Shown piece by piece: positions 43,374-52,393 of a stretch of DNA of 64,000 nt. Under the pieces are notes generated by a model that had not been told where the DNA came from, ran no database searches, and was given only the letters and a program-made list of their open reading frames with translations. Position numbers and translations under genes: made by a program. Source of the stretch: Streptomyces yatensis (GTDB taxonomy: Bacteria; Actinomycetota; Actinomycetes; Streptomycetales; Streptomycetaceae); assembly GCF_018069625.1 (NCBI RefSeq), contig NZ_CP072941.1, forward strand, positions 1,736,001 to 1,800,000, written 5' to 3'. Positions within the stretch are counted from its first letter, which is position 1. Every line of letters starts with the position of its first letter.

Positions 43374-44843
43374 ATGACTTCCGAACCCTCCACTCCCATC
43401 GACCCGGCCACCGTGAGGTTCCCCCACCGCACACGCCGTGGCCTCTTGATGGGCCTGTCAGCTCCGCAGTTGATCGCTGTGTCGGCGACCGGACTGCTGC
43501 TGTTCGCGGTGCTGCTGATGTCCGGCGTCGTCGGAGTGCTGAAGCTGATACCGGTCTGGGCCGTGCTGCTGATAATGGCCTTCCTCCAGCACCGGGGACG
43601 CTCCCTCGCCGACTGGACGCCCATCGCACTGCGCTATGCCCTGCGCCGCACGGCAGGCCAGCTGCTGTGGCTCACCCGCCCATCGACCCGCCCACGCCGG
43701 GAGGGTCTGCTGCACCTGCCGGGAACAGCGGCGTCACTGCGGATAGTCTCCTTCCCCGATGGACACCTCGGTGCGGTCCACGACCCGCATCGGGCCACTC
43801 TCACCGCAGTCGTGCGTGTCTCCGCACGCGCATTCGCACTGCTGGACCCGGCGGCTCAGTCGGCGAACGTGGCCAGCTGGGGCCGCACCCTGGCCGCGCT
43901 CGCCCGTACCGGGCACATCGCTCGGATTCAGGTGCTGGAGCGGACCGTCCCCGATTCCGGTGATGCGCTCAACCGGTACTGGAGGGAACACGGCAACGTC
44001 GAAGCGTCGCTGTCCGGTCAGGTGTACCGGGATCTGATCGACGCCGCCGGTCCGGCTGCCGCTCCGCACGAGGCGTACGTCGCCCTCGCCCTCGATATGA
44101 AAACAGCACGCCGGCTGATCAACCAGGCCGGAGGCGGGCTGACCGGTGCCTTCGCTGTCCTTGCACAGCTGACCTCCGCCTTCGACGAGGCCGCACGGAA
44201 CTTCGGCCTTGCCCCGGGATCGTGGCTGGCGGGGGATGAGATCGCCGCAGTGATCCGCGCGGCCTATGACCCGGGCTCCTCGGCCGCGCTCGATCAGTGG
44301 TCGGACACCGGCCGCCCCCAGGCCGACCCGGCTGCCGCGGGGCCGGTGGTGCTGGTGGAAAGGAGCGATCGCATCGCGACCGACTCCGCGCACCACGCTA
44401 CGTACTGGATCGAGAACTGGCCCCGGGTCGAGACCAGCCCCGGCTTCCTGCACCGGCTGCTGTTCGTCTCCGGCGTGCGCCGCTCGCTTTCCCTCATCTA
44501 CACCCCCAAGGGCCTGGATGCCGCGCTCAAGGACGTACGGCGCAAGAAGGCCAGCGTCATCGCGGACGCCGCCGAACGCGCCCGCAAGGGCCAGGTCCAC
44601 TCCGAAGCGGACTCAGTGGAGTACACCGACATCACGGACCGCGAACGCCAACTGATCACCGGCCACGCCGACGTCGCCCTCACCGGCCTGCTGACCGTCT
44701 CCGCCGAAACGGACCAGGAGCTGAACTCCGCCTGCGCGTCGATCGAGGCCGCCGCCGTCTCCGCCATGACCGATCTACGGCGCCTGACCTGGCAGCAGGC
44801 CGAAGCCTTCACCACGGCCGCCCTCCCCCTCGCCCGCATCTGA
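43374..44843 (+). CDS. SCO6880-family (PrgI-like) conjugation protein
   Basis: A 489-residue protein. Two N-terminal helices (about residues 28-67) are followed by a large soluble region with VRFPHRTRRGLLMGLSAPQL at the start, WPRVETSPGFLHRLLF and SLSLIYTPKGLDAALKDVRRKKASVIADAAERARKGQ. The N-terminal pair resembles PrgI/TcpE-type membrane parts fused to a VirB4-like N-domain. SCO6880-type proteins occur before the VirB4 ATPase in actinobacterial ICEs, as here. No P-loop is present, so it may be a scaffold for the ATPase. Confidence 0.78.
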   Translation: MTSEPSTPIDPATVRFPHRTRRGLLMGLSAPQLIAVSATGLLLFAVLLMSGVVGVLKLIPVWAVLLIMAFLQHRGRSLADWTPIALRYALRRTAGQLLWLTRPSTRPRREGLLHLPGTAASLRIVSFPDGHLGAVHDPHRATLTAVVRVSARAFALLDPAAQSANVASWGRTLAALARTGHIARIQVLERTVPDSGDALNRYWREHGNVEASLSGQVYRDLIDAAGPAAAPHEAYVALALDMKTARRLINQAGGGLTGAFAVLAQLTSAFDEAARNFGLAPGSWLAGDEIAAVIRAAYDPGSSAALDQWSDTGRPQADPAAAGPVVLVERSDRIATDSAHHATYWIENWPRVETSPGFLHRLLFVSGVRRSLSLIYTPKGLDAALKDVRRKKASVIADAAERARKGQVHSEADSVEYTDITDRERQLITGHADVALTGLLTVSAETDQELNSACASIEAAAVSAMTDLRRLTWQQAEAFTTAALPLARI

Positions 44844-44864
44844 CCCACCCGATCGAAGGCAACC

Positions 44865-45326
44865 ATGCCGACCGACCTTCCGCCCGAACCCGACCAGCTG
44901 GACTCGGGCTTCGTGCCGTTCGCAACCGCCGCGCTCGACTTCCACCGCTCCCTCAACCTGCCCGCCGCCCAGGCCGCGGCGAGCCGTGTGGAGATCGACG
45001 CCCTGCATGCCCACGTGATCGCTCTGTACCGGCTGCTCGACTCCCACACCGGCCGCACCGGGCCGGTAGCCCAGGCTGAAGGTGACCACCTGCAAGCTGG
45101 GAGGGTCCGGCTGTGGCAAGCGGCCGAGCACCTGCACGACGCCTTCCACGCCGCCCCGCGCCCCGATGCCCGCCACCCGGGCCGAGAGCCATGGCGAGAA
45201 CCGCTGCCCGAGGGCGCACCCGAACTCACCATCTGCCAACGCCACCTGGTCATCGCAGTCCGGGTGCGCCGCGGCCACACGCCGACCGACCTCCACGACC
45301 CCGTAACCGGCGTTGTCCGCCACTGA
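44865..45326 (+). CDS. DUF6238-like protein of conjugation module
   Basis: A 153-residue soluble protein with FVPFATAALDFHRSLNL, EIDALHAHVIALYRLLDSHTGRTGPVAQAEGDHLQAGRVRLWQAAEHLHDAF and LTICQRHLVIAVRVRR. It matches the helical DUF6238 family found in Streptomyces ICEs. Function unknown. It sits between the PrgI-like and VirB4 genes, 21 bp after the former. Confidence 0.7.
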   Translation: MPTDLPPEPDQLDSGFVPFATAALDFHRSLNLPAAQAAASRVEIDALHAHVIALYRLLDSHTGRTGPVAQAEGDHLQAGRVRLWQAAEHLHDAFHAAPRPDARHPGREPWREPLPEGAPELTICQRHLVIAVRVRRGHTPTDLHDPVTGVVRH

Positions 45327-45352
45327 CCGATTCACCAGGAGCACCACCGAGC

Positions 45353-46861
45353 ATGGCTCGCACCACTCGCACCCGCGCCACCGCCAGCCCGCTGTACACG
45401 CCGAGCAGGATCGACCGCCGCTCGCGCCGCGCGGCCCGCGAGCAGTTCACGACCGCACGCAAGCAAGCCAGGGACGCCTCCCCTACTCCCATGCGGCTTA
45501 CTGGCTCCAGCATGGACCTGGGCCTGCGGGCCACCTACCCCTCGAGCGGGCGCCCCGGCCCGACCTCCGCCCGCGGCGGCAGCCTCAAGCTCCCGCCGCA
45601 CCGCATGACAACGGCTGTCGCGGCCGGCGCATACCCCTTCCTCGCCGAAGGCGGACTCGGTGCCCAGGGAATCTACGTCGGACACGACGTCCACGCAGAA
45701 GGCGCCTTCACCTACGACCCGTTCGCTCTCTACGGGCGCCTCGACGGCTTCACCAACCCCAACATCCTGCTCGCGGGGATCATCGGCATGGGCAAGTCAG
45801 CCCTGGCCAAGTCCCTCGGGGTGCGTGCCGTCGCCTTCGGCTACCGCATCTACGTGCCCTGCGACCCCAAGGGCGAGTGGTCCATCGTCGCCAGCGCACT
45901 GGGCGGCCAAACCATCGCCCTCGGGCCCGGCCTTACCGGCAGGCTGAATCCTCTCGATGCGCCGGCCCGGCCGCGTGGCGTCGACGAGGGAGACTGGCGT
46001 ACCGAGGTCCGCAAGCGACGCCTGCTCCTGCTCGGCTCGCTGGCGAAGACGGTGCTGCGGCGCGAGCTGCACCCCATGGAGCACACCGCGCTCGACGTCG
46101 CCCTGGACCAAGTCGTCGCCCGTGCCGAGGCCAGCGGAACCACGCCCCTGCTCGGCGAAATCGCTCAAGTCCTCGGCTTCCCCGAGCAACTCGACTCTGC
46201 GGTGGGTGAGATGCCCGGGCGCCTGGTGCATGCCGCCGGAGACCTCGCGCACGCCCTGCGGCGCCTGGTTCACGGCGACTTGGCAGGCTTGTTCGACGCT
46301 CCGAGCACCGTCGCCTTCGACCCGGCCGCGCCGATGCTCTCGATCGATCTGTCCCGCCTGGGCGGTGCCGGAGACGACACCGCCCTCGTCCTGGCCATGA
46401 CCTGCGCGAGCGCGTGGATGGAGTCCGCCCTCGCCGATCCGGATGCGGGACAGCGCTGGGTGATCTATGACGAAGCCTGGCGCGTGATGCGGCACGCCGC
46501 GCTGCTGGAGCGCATGCAATCCCAGTGGAAGCTCAGCCGGGGGCTGGGCATCGCCAACGTGATGATCATCCACCGCCTCTCCGACCTGCTGACCGCCGGA
46601 GACGCGGGATCGCGCGGACGAGCTCTGGCCGAAGGACTGCTGACCGACTGCTCCACGCGGATCATCTACCGACAGGAGGCGGACCAACTCGGCGCCGCCG
46701 CAACCCTGCTCGGCCTGACCGGCGTCGAGACGCGAGCGGTCTCCGCCCTTACCAAGGGGCGCGGTCTGTGGAAGGTCGCCGGCCGGTCCTTCGTCACACA
46801 GCACCTGCTGCATCCACGGGAGCGCGAGCTGTTCGACACAGACAGCCGGATGCACGCCTGA
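45353..46861 (+). CDS. VirB4-like T4SS ATPase
   Basis: A 502-residue cytoplasmic motor. Walker A GIIGMGKS is at residues 142-149 and Walker B-like WVIYDEAWRVMR near 365. IIHRLSDLLTAGD and ADQLGAAATLLGL lie in the VirB4/TraC helicase core. The N-terminal 60 residues are basic and disordered, and the standard VirB4 N-domain is replaced by the separate SCO6880-type protein upstream, so the function may be split. It should power pore assembly and substrate transfer. Start ATG 45353; AGGAG lies about 13 bases upstream. Confidence 0.88.
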   Translation: MARTTRTRATASPLYTPSRIDRRSRRAAREQFTTARKQARDASPTPMRLTGSSMDLGLRATYPSSGRPGPTSARGGSLKLPPHRMTTAVAAGAYPFLAEGGLGAQGIYVGHDVHAEGAFTYDPFALYGRLDGFTNPNILLAGIIGMGKSALAKSLGVRAVAFGYRIYVPCDPKGEWSIVASALGGQTIALGPGLTGRLNPLDAPARPRGVDEGDWRTEVRKRRLLLLGSLAKTVLRRELHPMEHTALDVALDQVVARAEASGTTPLLGEIAQVLGFPEQLDSAVGEMPGRLVHAAGDLAHALRRLVHGDLAGLFDAPSTVAFDPAAPMLSIDLSRLGGAGDDTALVLAMTCASAWMESALADPDAGQRWVIYDEAWRVMRHAALLERMQSQWKLSRGLGIANVMIIHRLSDLLTAGDAGSRGRALAEGLLTDCSTRIIYRQEADQLGAAATLLGLTGVETRAVSALTKGRGLWKVAGRSFVTQHLLHPRERELFDTDSRMHA

Positions 46862-47136
46862 CCGGGCACGACGTCGGCCTGTTCGGCTCGCGCGAGTGCC
46901 CTGATGGAAGTCCAATAGGCCGAGCGGGACCTGCGCGCGGGCCAGAGGGTGCGGGCTGCCGAGGCCAGCCGCGCCTCCCTTTGCCCTTCTCCGCCCCACC
47001 CGGCCAGTCAGCAATCCCACAGCGCGGCCCCGGCAAGGCGCCACTCTTCCGTTAGCACCCATCTCCGGCACCGCCAAGTCCCGCTTTGCCACCCATCCTC
47101 GTCGTCCCGCATGTCACCGACTCCAGCGAGGTTCTC
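46862..47136. other. 275-bp spacer between VirB4 and the next T4SS gene
   Basis: No gene recognised; a TTG-start extension of the next ORF (from 47086) is possible. No clear terminator was seen. Confidence 0.5.
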
Positions 47137-47586
47137 GTGGCGGACACCCCGCACATCACCATCGGTCACCGCCCCCTTGTCGGCGTCGTGGCTGCCCCTT
47201 CCCACGATCACCATGTCACTGATCACCTGCTGCGCAGGGTCGGCTTCGAGCCGGTCCCCGACAGCCGCCTGTACACCCTGACCGAGCGGGACCGGGATCC
47301 GGTACGACGCACGCAGTTGGCCGTCCAGTCGTTGCGCGCCGCGCGCCAGAGCGTCACCGCGGACGCCGCTTACGACCTTCACCCCGGCGAGCGCCTCCCG
47401 CCTCCGCTCGCCCCGGAGGCGGAGTTCGTCCGCCAGACCACTGCCGCGGCACAGCGACGGGCACAGGCCGCGCTCACCGCTTCTCCCGCCCGTATCCAGA
47501 CCGTTTCCGCCCTGCCGCCTTCCGCCGTCGAGCACGCCTTCCGCCCTGCACCGGCTCGTGCATTGCAGGCTGCCCACACCCGATAA
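47137..47586 (+). CDS. Unknown protein of conjugation module
   Basis: A 149-residue soluble protein with HITIGHRPLVGVVAAPSHDHHVTDHLLRRVGFEPVPDSRLYTL near the start. The rest is Ala/Pro-rich. The family is not recognised. The start GTG 47137 has GAGG five bases upstream; TTG 47086 would give 17 more residues. It is 20 bp before the next gene and transcribed with it. Confidence 0.6.
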   Translation: MADTPHITIGHRPLVGVVAAPSHDHHVTDHLLRRVGFEPVPDSRLYTLTERDRDPVRRTQLAVQSLRAARQSVTADAAYDLHPGERLPPPLAPEAEFVRQTTAAAQRRAQAALTASPARIQTVSALPPSAVEHAFRPAPARALQAAHTR

Positions 47587-47605
47587 CCCCCGGAGGGACT
47601 CTCCC

Positions 47606-48355
47606 GTGGCTCTGTCCAATCAACCGCCCCAGCCCGATGTCGCGTTCGGTGCCATCCCCGGCGTGGGCGTGGCCGCCGCCGTGGCAAACGACAGTTCCTT
47701 TCTCGACGAAGTGCTGCGCCAGCACGGTTTCGCCTACAACGCCCGGCGGGACGTCTACCTGCTGCCGCAAGACACCGACCACCGCACAGTCGTCCGGGCA
47801 GTGGCCACCGCCACTCGAAAGCTTCAGATGGCGGGCCTGTCAGTCTCAGCCGATCCCCGCGTCGTGGCCAGCGCTCCTTCTGCAGCGACATTCGAGCCGG
47901 AGCCCCTCCCGCGTGAGTCTCTGGCTGACCTGTCCGCCGCACTGCCCACGCTGGAGGAGCCTTCGGACGTCGCCGAGTGGCTGCTGTATCCCGTGGACGG
48001 CCGTACTGGCGTCATCCCGGAGCTGCGGCAGTTCATCGACACGGCGGCCGCTTGGTGCGACCGGCTCGACCACCCCGATGGCTCCAAACTGGCCCACCAC
48101 CTGCGCGAGATCGCTGAGCAGGTCGAGCTTCTGGGAGAGCGGATCACGCACATCGCTCGGTCCCTGGACGAACTGTCCCCGGTCAAGCCGGACAAGGGAC
48201 CGTTCTGGGGCCGGGAGCTGGAGGCGGATCACGCAGCGCGTTCCCGTGCCGCGACGGGCCCTTCCCCCCACCGTCCGACCACACCGGCGAGGCCGAGCAC
48301 GGAGCAGGCCGCTCGGCACTCAGCATCCACACCCGCCACCCGCCGTACTCGCTGA
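47606..48355 (+). CDS. Unknown protein of conjugation module
   Basis: A 249-residue soluble protein. A compact N-domain (about 10-95: GFAYNARRDVYLLPQDTDHRTVVRAVATATRKL) is followed by a helical middle (HHLREIAEQVELLGERITHIARSLDEL) and a Pro/Ser/Thr/Arg-rich disordered tail. No catalytic motif was seen. The start is GTG 47606 with GGAGGG at good spacing. It sits between VirB4 and VirD4-type genes. Confidence 0.6.
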   Translation: MALSNQPPQPDVAFGAIPGVGVAAAVANDSSFLDEVLRQHGFAYNARRDVYLLPQDTDHRTVVRAVATATRKLQMAGLSVSADPRVVASAPSAATFEPEPLPRESLADLSAALPTLEEPSDVAEWLLYPVDGRTGVIPELRQFIDTAAAWCDRLDHPDGSKLAHHLREIAEQVELLGERITHIARSLDELSPVKPDKGPFWGRELEADHAARSRAATGPSPHRPTTPARPSTEQAARHSASTPATRRTR

Positions 48356-48393
48356 TCGCCTCATGTCTGCCTGGCACCGGAAGAGAGCTTGCG

Positions 48394-48566
48394 ATGCCCG
48401 TGCAGAAGACCTGGGCCATCAACCATGTCTGCGACCACAGCGCCGGCGTCGACCTCTCCAGCCGCGCCGCCGACCAACGTGCCAACCACACCCGCTGGCT
48501 CGGCGGCCCGAGCTTCTTGATGCTCCCCACGAGACCGACCGCACCAGTGAGAACCCTCACTTCTAG
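48394..48566 (+). pseudogene. Short fragment with a frameshift, start of a small Cys/His-type protein
   Basis: ATG 48394 begins MPVQKTWAINHVCDHSAGVDLSSRAADQRANHTRWLGG, like a small family seen near conjugation genes that goes on to a Cys-rich segment. Past 48505 the frame continues in two competing ways and no Cys-rich segment follows; the third frame ends at 48566. It is probably a remnant. Confidence 0.4.
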
Positions 48567-48740
48567 CGCCGGAGCCCCTGTCACGCCACCCGCCACAGGC
48601 GCAACGCCGCCTGTCAGGCACCTCCCACGCCCTACGCCCCACGCTCACCGCACTCGCCAGGAGCCGCCCGTGACCACCCGCAGAGCTCCGCTCCTTCACC
48701 ACGCTTTCTCGCTCACCCTCGCACGTTCCCGGAATCCGTC

Positions 48741-50537
48741 TTGCCTGACACACGCACCAGGACGCCCTCGACCACCACCGGCACTGACGTCCTGCTCTCT
48801 CTCCTGCTCGGCCTCGCCTCCCTCGGCATCAGCGGCGGCTCACTGGCCTGGCTCTTCGGCAACCTCGCCAATGCCGCTTTCGGCTCCGGTCCATGGGCTG
48901 CGTTCAAGCCGACGCAGTCCCTCTCCCACCCCCACCAGCTCTGGCCGCATCTCCCCCATGCTGCTCTGCTCGTCGGCTGCTACGGCATCCCGGCGCTGCT
49001 CCTGGTCACAGCAACCGCCCTCGGCACGAAGCTGTGGCTGCGCTTGCGCCCGAAGCCGGGCTCACTTGCCAACCAGCGGGACCTGGGCGATCTGCTGCCG
49101 AAGAAGGCAGCGGCGAAGGCCACCGGCCTGCGCTCCAGCCTCAACGAGGCCCACCCCAACGACGTCCCGCCGGACGACCGCGGCGTGCTCCTCGGCACCC
49201 TCAAACCCGGCACGACGGAGGTCCGGTCCTCCTGGGAGGACGTCCTGCTGGCGATCATGGCACCGCGCTCGGGCAAGACCAGCGGACTCGCGATCCCGGC
49301 GATCCTGCGCGCACCGGGGCCGGTGCTGCTGACCTCCAACAAAGCAGCGAACGACGCCTACACCGCGACCCTCGACGAACGAGCGAAGGCCGGGAGGGTG
49401 TGGACGCTGGATCCACAACAGATTGCGCACGCCGAGCAGACCATATGGTGGGACATCCTCGCCGATGCCCGCGACCTTGCCGGGGCCCGACGCCTGGCTC
49501 AGCACTTCGTCGCCGCCTCTGTCGACGAGTCCAGCGCCGGGGACTTCTGGTCCACCGCCGCCGCCAACACACTCACGGCACTCTTTCTGGCCGCCGCGCA
49601 GGGCGCATGCCCCGTGACCGAGGTGACGGCCTGGCTCGCCTCTCCGGCCGACCGCACACCGATCGATCTTCTGACCGATGCCGGCCTCGATGCCGTCGCC
49701 GCCCAGTTGCACGGCACCGTCGCCGGAGCCGTCGAAACACGGGACGGGATCTTCGAGACGGCGAGGCAATACGCGAGCTGTCTGCTGGACCCACGTATCG
49801 CCGACTGGGTCACCCCGCCCCCGCCCGACTCGCCGCTGCGAGAGTTCCGGCCAGAGACGTTCGCCACCTCCCGCGACACGCTCTTCCTGCTCTCCAAGGA
49901 CGGCGGCGGCTCTGCCTCGGCGATCATCGCCGCCGCCGCCGACGCGGTGATGCGCGCGGCCGTCCTCCAGGCCGAGCGCGACGGCGGACGCCTCGACCCG
50001 CCCATGCTGGCGATCCTGGATGAGGCCGCCAACGTGTGCAAGATCCAGGACCTGCCGGACCTGTACTCCCACCTGGGCTCGCGCGGGGTCATCCCGATCA
50101 CGATCCTGCAGTCCTACCGACAGGGCCAGCGGGTGTGGGGCGAGACCGGTATGGACGCCCTGTGGAGCGCAGCGACGATCAAACTCATCGGCAGCGGCAT
50201 CGACGACGCCGACTTCGCCGACAAGCTCTCCCGCCTCGCCGGAGACCACGAGGTGCAGACTCTCTCGGTCTCTACCAGCGCGTCCGGCAAGTCCTCCTCC
50301 GTCTCCATGCGGCAGGAGCGGGTGTTGCCCGCCGATGCGATCCGGGCCCTGCCCAAGGGGTCGGCGTTGCTATTGGCCACCGGGATCCGGCCCGCGCTAC
50401 TCAACTTGAAGCCCTGGTACCGCGAGCCAGATGCCGACCGGCTCGGCGCGGCCTCCAAGAAAGCGACTGCCGCCATCACCGAGCGGGCCCTCGCCAAGGC
50501 CCCGTCCGGCCGCGACCAGTATGGACCGGCCGCATGA
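48741..50537 (+). CDS. VirD4/TraG-type coupling protein
   Basis: A 598-residue T4SS coupling ATPase. Two N-terminal membrane helices lie at about 17-48 and 72-97. Walker A is PRSGKTSG (about residues 175-182), and Walker B-like MLAILDEAANVCK is near 420. The TraM-recognition/TraG region follows with GVIPITILQSYRQGQRVWGE and ALLLATGIRPALLNLKPWY. It brings the relaxosome to the pore. Start TTG 48741 (MPDTRT); no strong SD was seen. It is the signature gene of a conjugation module and differs from the FtsK-like TraB of usual Streptomyces plasmids. Confidence 0.88.
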   Translation: MPDTRTRTPSTTTGTDVLLSLLLGLASLGISGGSLAWLFGNLANAAFGSGPWAAFKPTQSLSHPHQLWPHLPHAALLVGCYGIPALLLVTATALGTKLWLRLRPKPGSLANQRDLGDLLPKKAAAKATGLRSSLNEAHPNDVPPDDRGVLLGTLKPGTTEVRSSWEDVLLAIMAPRSGKTSGLAIPAILRAPGPVLLTSNKAANDAYTATLDERAKAGRVWTLDPQQIAHAEQTIWWDILADARDLAGARRLAQHFVAASVDESSAGDFWSTAAANTLTALFLAAAQGACPVTEVTAWLASPADRTPIDLLTDAGLDAVAAQLHGTVAGAVETRDGIFETARQYASCLLDPRIADWVTPPPPDSPLREFRPETFATSRDTLFLLSKDGGGSASAIIAAAADAVMRAAVLQAERDGGRLDPPMLAILDEAANVCKIQDLPDLYSHLGSRGVIPITILQSYRQGQRVWGETGMDALWSAATIKLIGSGIDDADFADKLSRLAGDHEVQTLSVSTSASGKSSSVSMRQERVLPADAIRALPKGSALLLATGIRPALLNLKPWYREPDADRLGAASKKATAAITERALAKAPSGRDQYGPAA

Positions 50538-50622
50538 TCTTCCGCTCCCTGCTCCACATCCGAGCGAGACACATCGTCAGCTCTCACGCCGGCCCGCCAC
50601 TTTCATCACTCCGAGGCGTCTC

Positions 50623-50835
50623 GTGTCCCCATCTGCCCCGTCCTTGTTCCCCCTGCGGGCCGCTGGCCGGTTTGCCGACTCCCCCGCCGTCCGCAGTGCA
50701 GATCGCTGGTGGCTCGTCGCCCACAGCGGTGCCGTCCCTGCGGATCCCGCGCTCGCCCGCCATCTGGACCGCCACGCCGCCGACCTGGCGGCGGCGCACC
50801 GCGCCGTCGCTGGAATGGTCCGAGAGCTGCGGTGA
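50623..50835 (+). CDS. Small protein ahead of the DnaB-N gene
   Basis: A 70-residue protein from GTG 50623, with GAGG seven bases before it. The segment FADSPAVRSADRWWLVAHSG and a helical end (ARHLDRHAADLAAAHRAVAGMVREL) are soluble. It overlaps the following start by four bases (GTGA). Family unknown. Confidence 0.6.
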   Translation: MSPSAPSLFPLRAAGRFADSPAVRSADRWWLVAHSGAVPADPALARHLDRHAADLAAAHRAVAGMVRELR

Positions 50836-51995
50836 CACCGCTGCTACAGGCCGAGCAGGCCGTCCTGGGCGCGGTGCTGCTGGAGCCGCGCCAGCTCGGC
50901 CACCTGGCCGGGTGGCTCCGGCCCGAGCACTTCTACCGTCCCGCGCACGCCGCCCTGTACGGGGCGATGCTCGACCTACACGCCAGCGGCCACCCCGCGA
51001 CGACCGCGCCGGCGGACGTGCCGGTCCCGCTGACCTGGGTCAACGACACAAGGGACAAAGCAAGTGAGCACACGCGCGGCGTGACCGCCGCGTACGTGCA
51101 CTCGCTGCCCTCCGCCTGCCCGCGCCCGGCGCACGCGCCGGTCTACGGGCGGATGGTGCTGGAAGGCGCCATCCACCGCAGCGTCACCCAGCACGCCGTC
51201 CGCCTGCACCACGCCGCCCGCGGCGCGGGCGTCGAAGAGACCCTCCATCACGCCCAGGTCTTGGCCGACGTGCTCACCGAGCTCGCCCGACGCTGGGGCA
51301 CCGAACCCCGCCCCGCTCCACCCGGAACGCCCTCCCCTGCGTCCGCCCCTGCGCCGGGCCGGGCAAAAGAACAGGTACTTGCCGAGGAGGAGTTTCTCCT
51401 CGGAATGCTCACCACACAGCCGCAGCAGCTGGGAGAAGTAGTCCACTGGCTGCGCCCCGAGGACTTCGCCGATCCCGGGCACCGCCAGATCTACGGCGCG
51501 CTGGGCGCACTGCACCACCGGGGCGAGCCGGTCGACCAGCTCACCGTGCTGTGGGAGTGCCAGCGCCGAGGCGTGTTCGCCGATGGCACGCTGGAGCCCG
51601 ACCGCGTCCGCCGCCTGTGCGACACAACTGCCGGGGGATCAGCCGGCCACTTCGGCGAACAGGTCCTCGACGCCTCCCTCCTGCGCACCGCCGCCGCCTC
51701 TGCCCGGCAGATCCGCGATCTGGCCGAGAACGACGCGCTCGCTGCCGGCCAACTCATCAGCCAGGCTTTCTCCGCTCTCACTCCACTCGATCAAGCCCGC
51801 CGACGCCGTGCCACCGCGATTGGCGGCCCAGAACCGGACAAGGCCCCGAAATCCTCGCCCGCGCCGCCTCCGACCCATGCTGCCGCCGCCCGGGCCCGCA
51901 GTCCCGCACTCCGCACGGAAACCAAAACACCGCCAAGCACGACTACGCCACCATCCACCTCACCCCTCCAGCTCCTTCGGAGGGGCCCTTCGTGA
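50832..51995 (+). CDS. Protein with two DnaB-helicase N-terminal domains
   Basis: A 387-residue protein. Residues 1-160 and 170-330 are each DnaB N-domain-like: LQAEQAVLGAVLLEPRQLGHLAGWLRPEHFYRPAHAALYGAML, and EEEFLLGMLTTQPQQLGEVVHWLRPEDFADPGHRQIYGAL. No RecA-like helicase core follows; instead the end is a Pro/Thr/Ser-rich tail. It could bind DnaB or primase to load the host replisome on the element, or it could regulate it. The start is GTG 50832. It is the last gene of the plus-strand block before the minus-strand cluster. Confidence 0.75.
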   Translation: MTPLLQAEQAVLGAVLLEPRQLGHLAGWLRPEHFYRPAHAALYGAMLDLHASGHPATTAPADVPVPLTWVNDTRDKASEHTRGVTAAYVHSLPSACPRPAHAPVYGRMVLEGAIHRSVTQHAVRLHHAARGAGVEETLHHAQVLADVLTELARRWGTEPRPAPPGTPSPASAPAPGRAKEQVLAEEEFLLGMLTTQPQQLGEVVHWLRPEDFADPGHRQIYGALGALHHRGEPVDQLTVLWECQRRGVFADGTLEPDRVRRLCDTTAGGSAGHFGEQVLDASLLRTAAASARQIRDLAENDALAAGQLISQAFSALTPLDQARRRRATAIGGPEPDKAPKSSPAPPPTHAAAARARSPALRTETKTPPSTTTPPSTSPLQLLRRGPS

Positions 51996-52137
51996 CCCTC
52001 TGCCGATCTGTGGGGGGGCGCTGTGCCGCCTCCACTTTTCACGCCTCACCGTGGCCGCCACTACTGAGGCTTTCGGTTCAGGGTGACGGCGAGGTCACGA
52101 ACGCCGGGGACTGACGTACCACGAAGCGTGGCAGGCC

Positions 52138-52347
52138 TCATCTCCGCCACTCTGCGACGTCGTCGACCCCGCTGTCCCCTGGGATGTGTCCGTGCTGCTG
52201 ATAGGGCATCTCATCGGGGTGGCGCTCCAACCGGGTACGCCGCCAGGCCGTGTCGAACGAGAGATTGCCCCCGCTGGCCCGCGCGAGACGCCACGCCCGC
52301 CAGCTGGTCAAAGGCGACAGCAGACATCGCAGCATGGACGTGTTCAC
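52138..52347 (-). CDS. Possible small protein at the end of the NTPase cluster
   Basis: GTG 52347 opens 69 codons with 80% or more G/C in third position (LTSWRAWRLARASGGNLSFDTAWRRTRLERH and a polar end). It follows the 52394 gene by 46 bp in the same direction. The protein is basic and helical, and its family is unknown. It could be a fourth member of the set or a remnant. Confidence 0.45.
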   Translation of the reverse strand: MNTSMLRCLLSPLTSWRAWRLARASGGNLSFDTAWRRTRLERHPDEMPYQQHGHIPGDSGVDDVAEWRR

Positions 52348-52393
52348 TGGCGCACCGTGCTCTCTCGTACGGGACTGGTGCCCGCCGAGCTCC

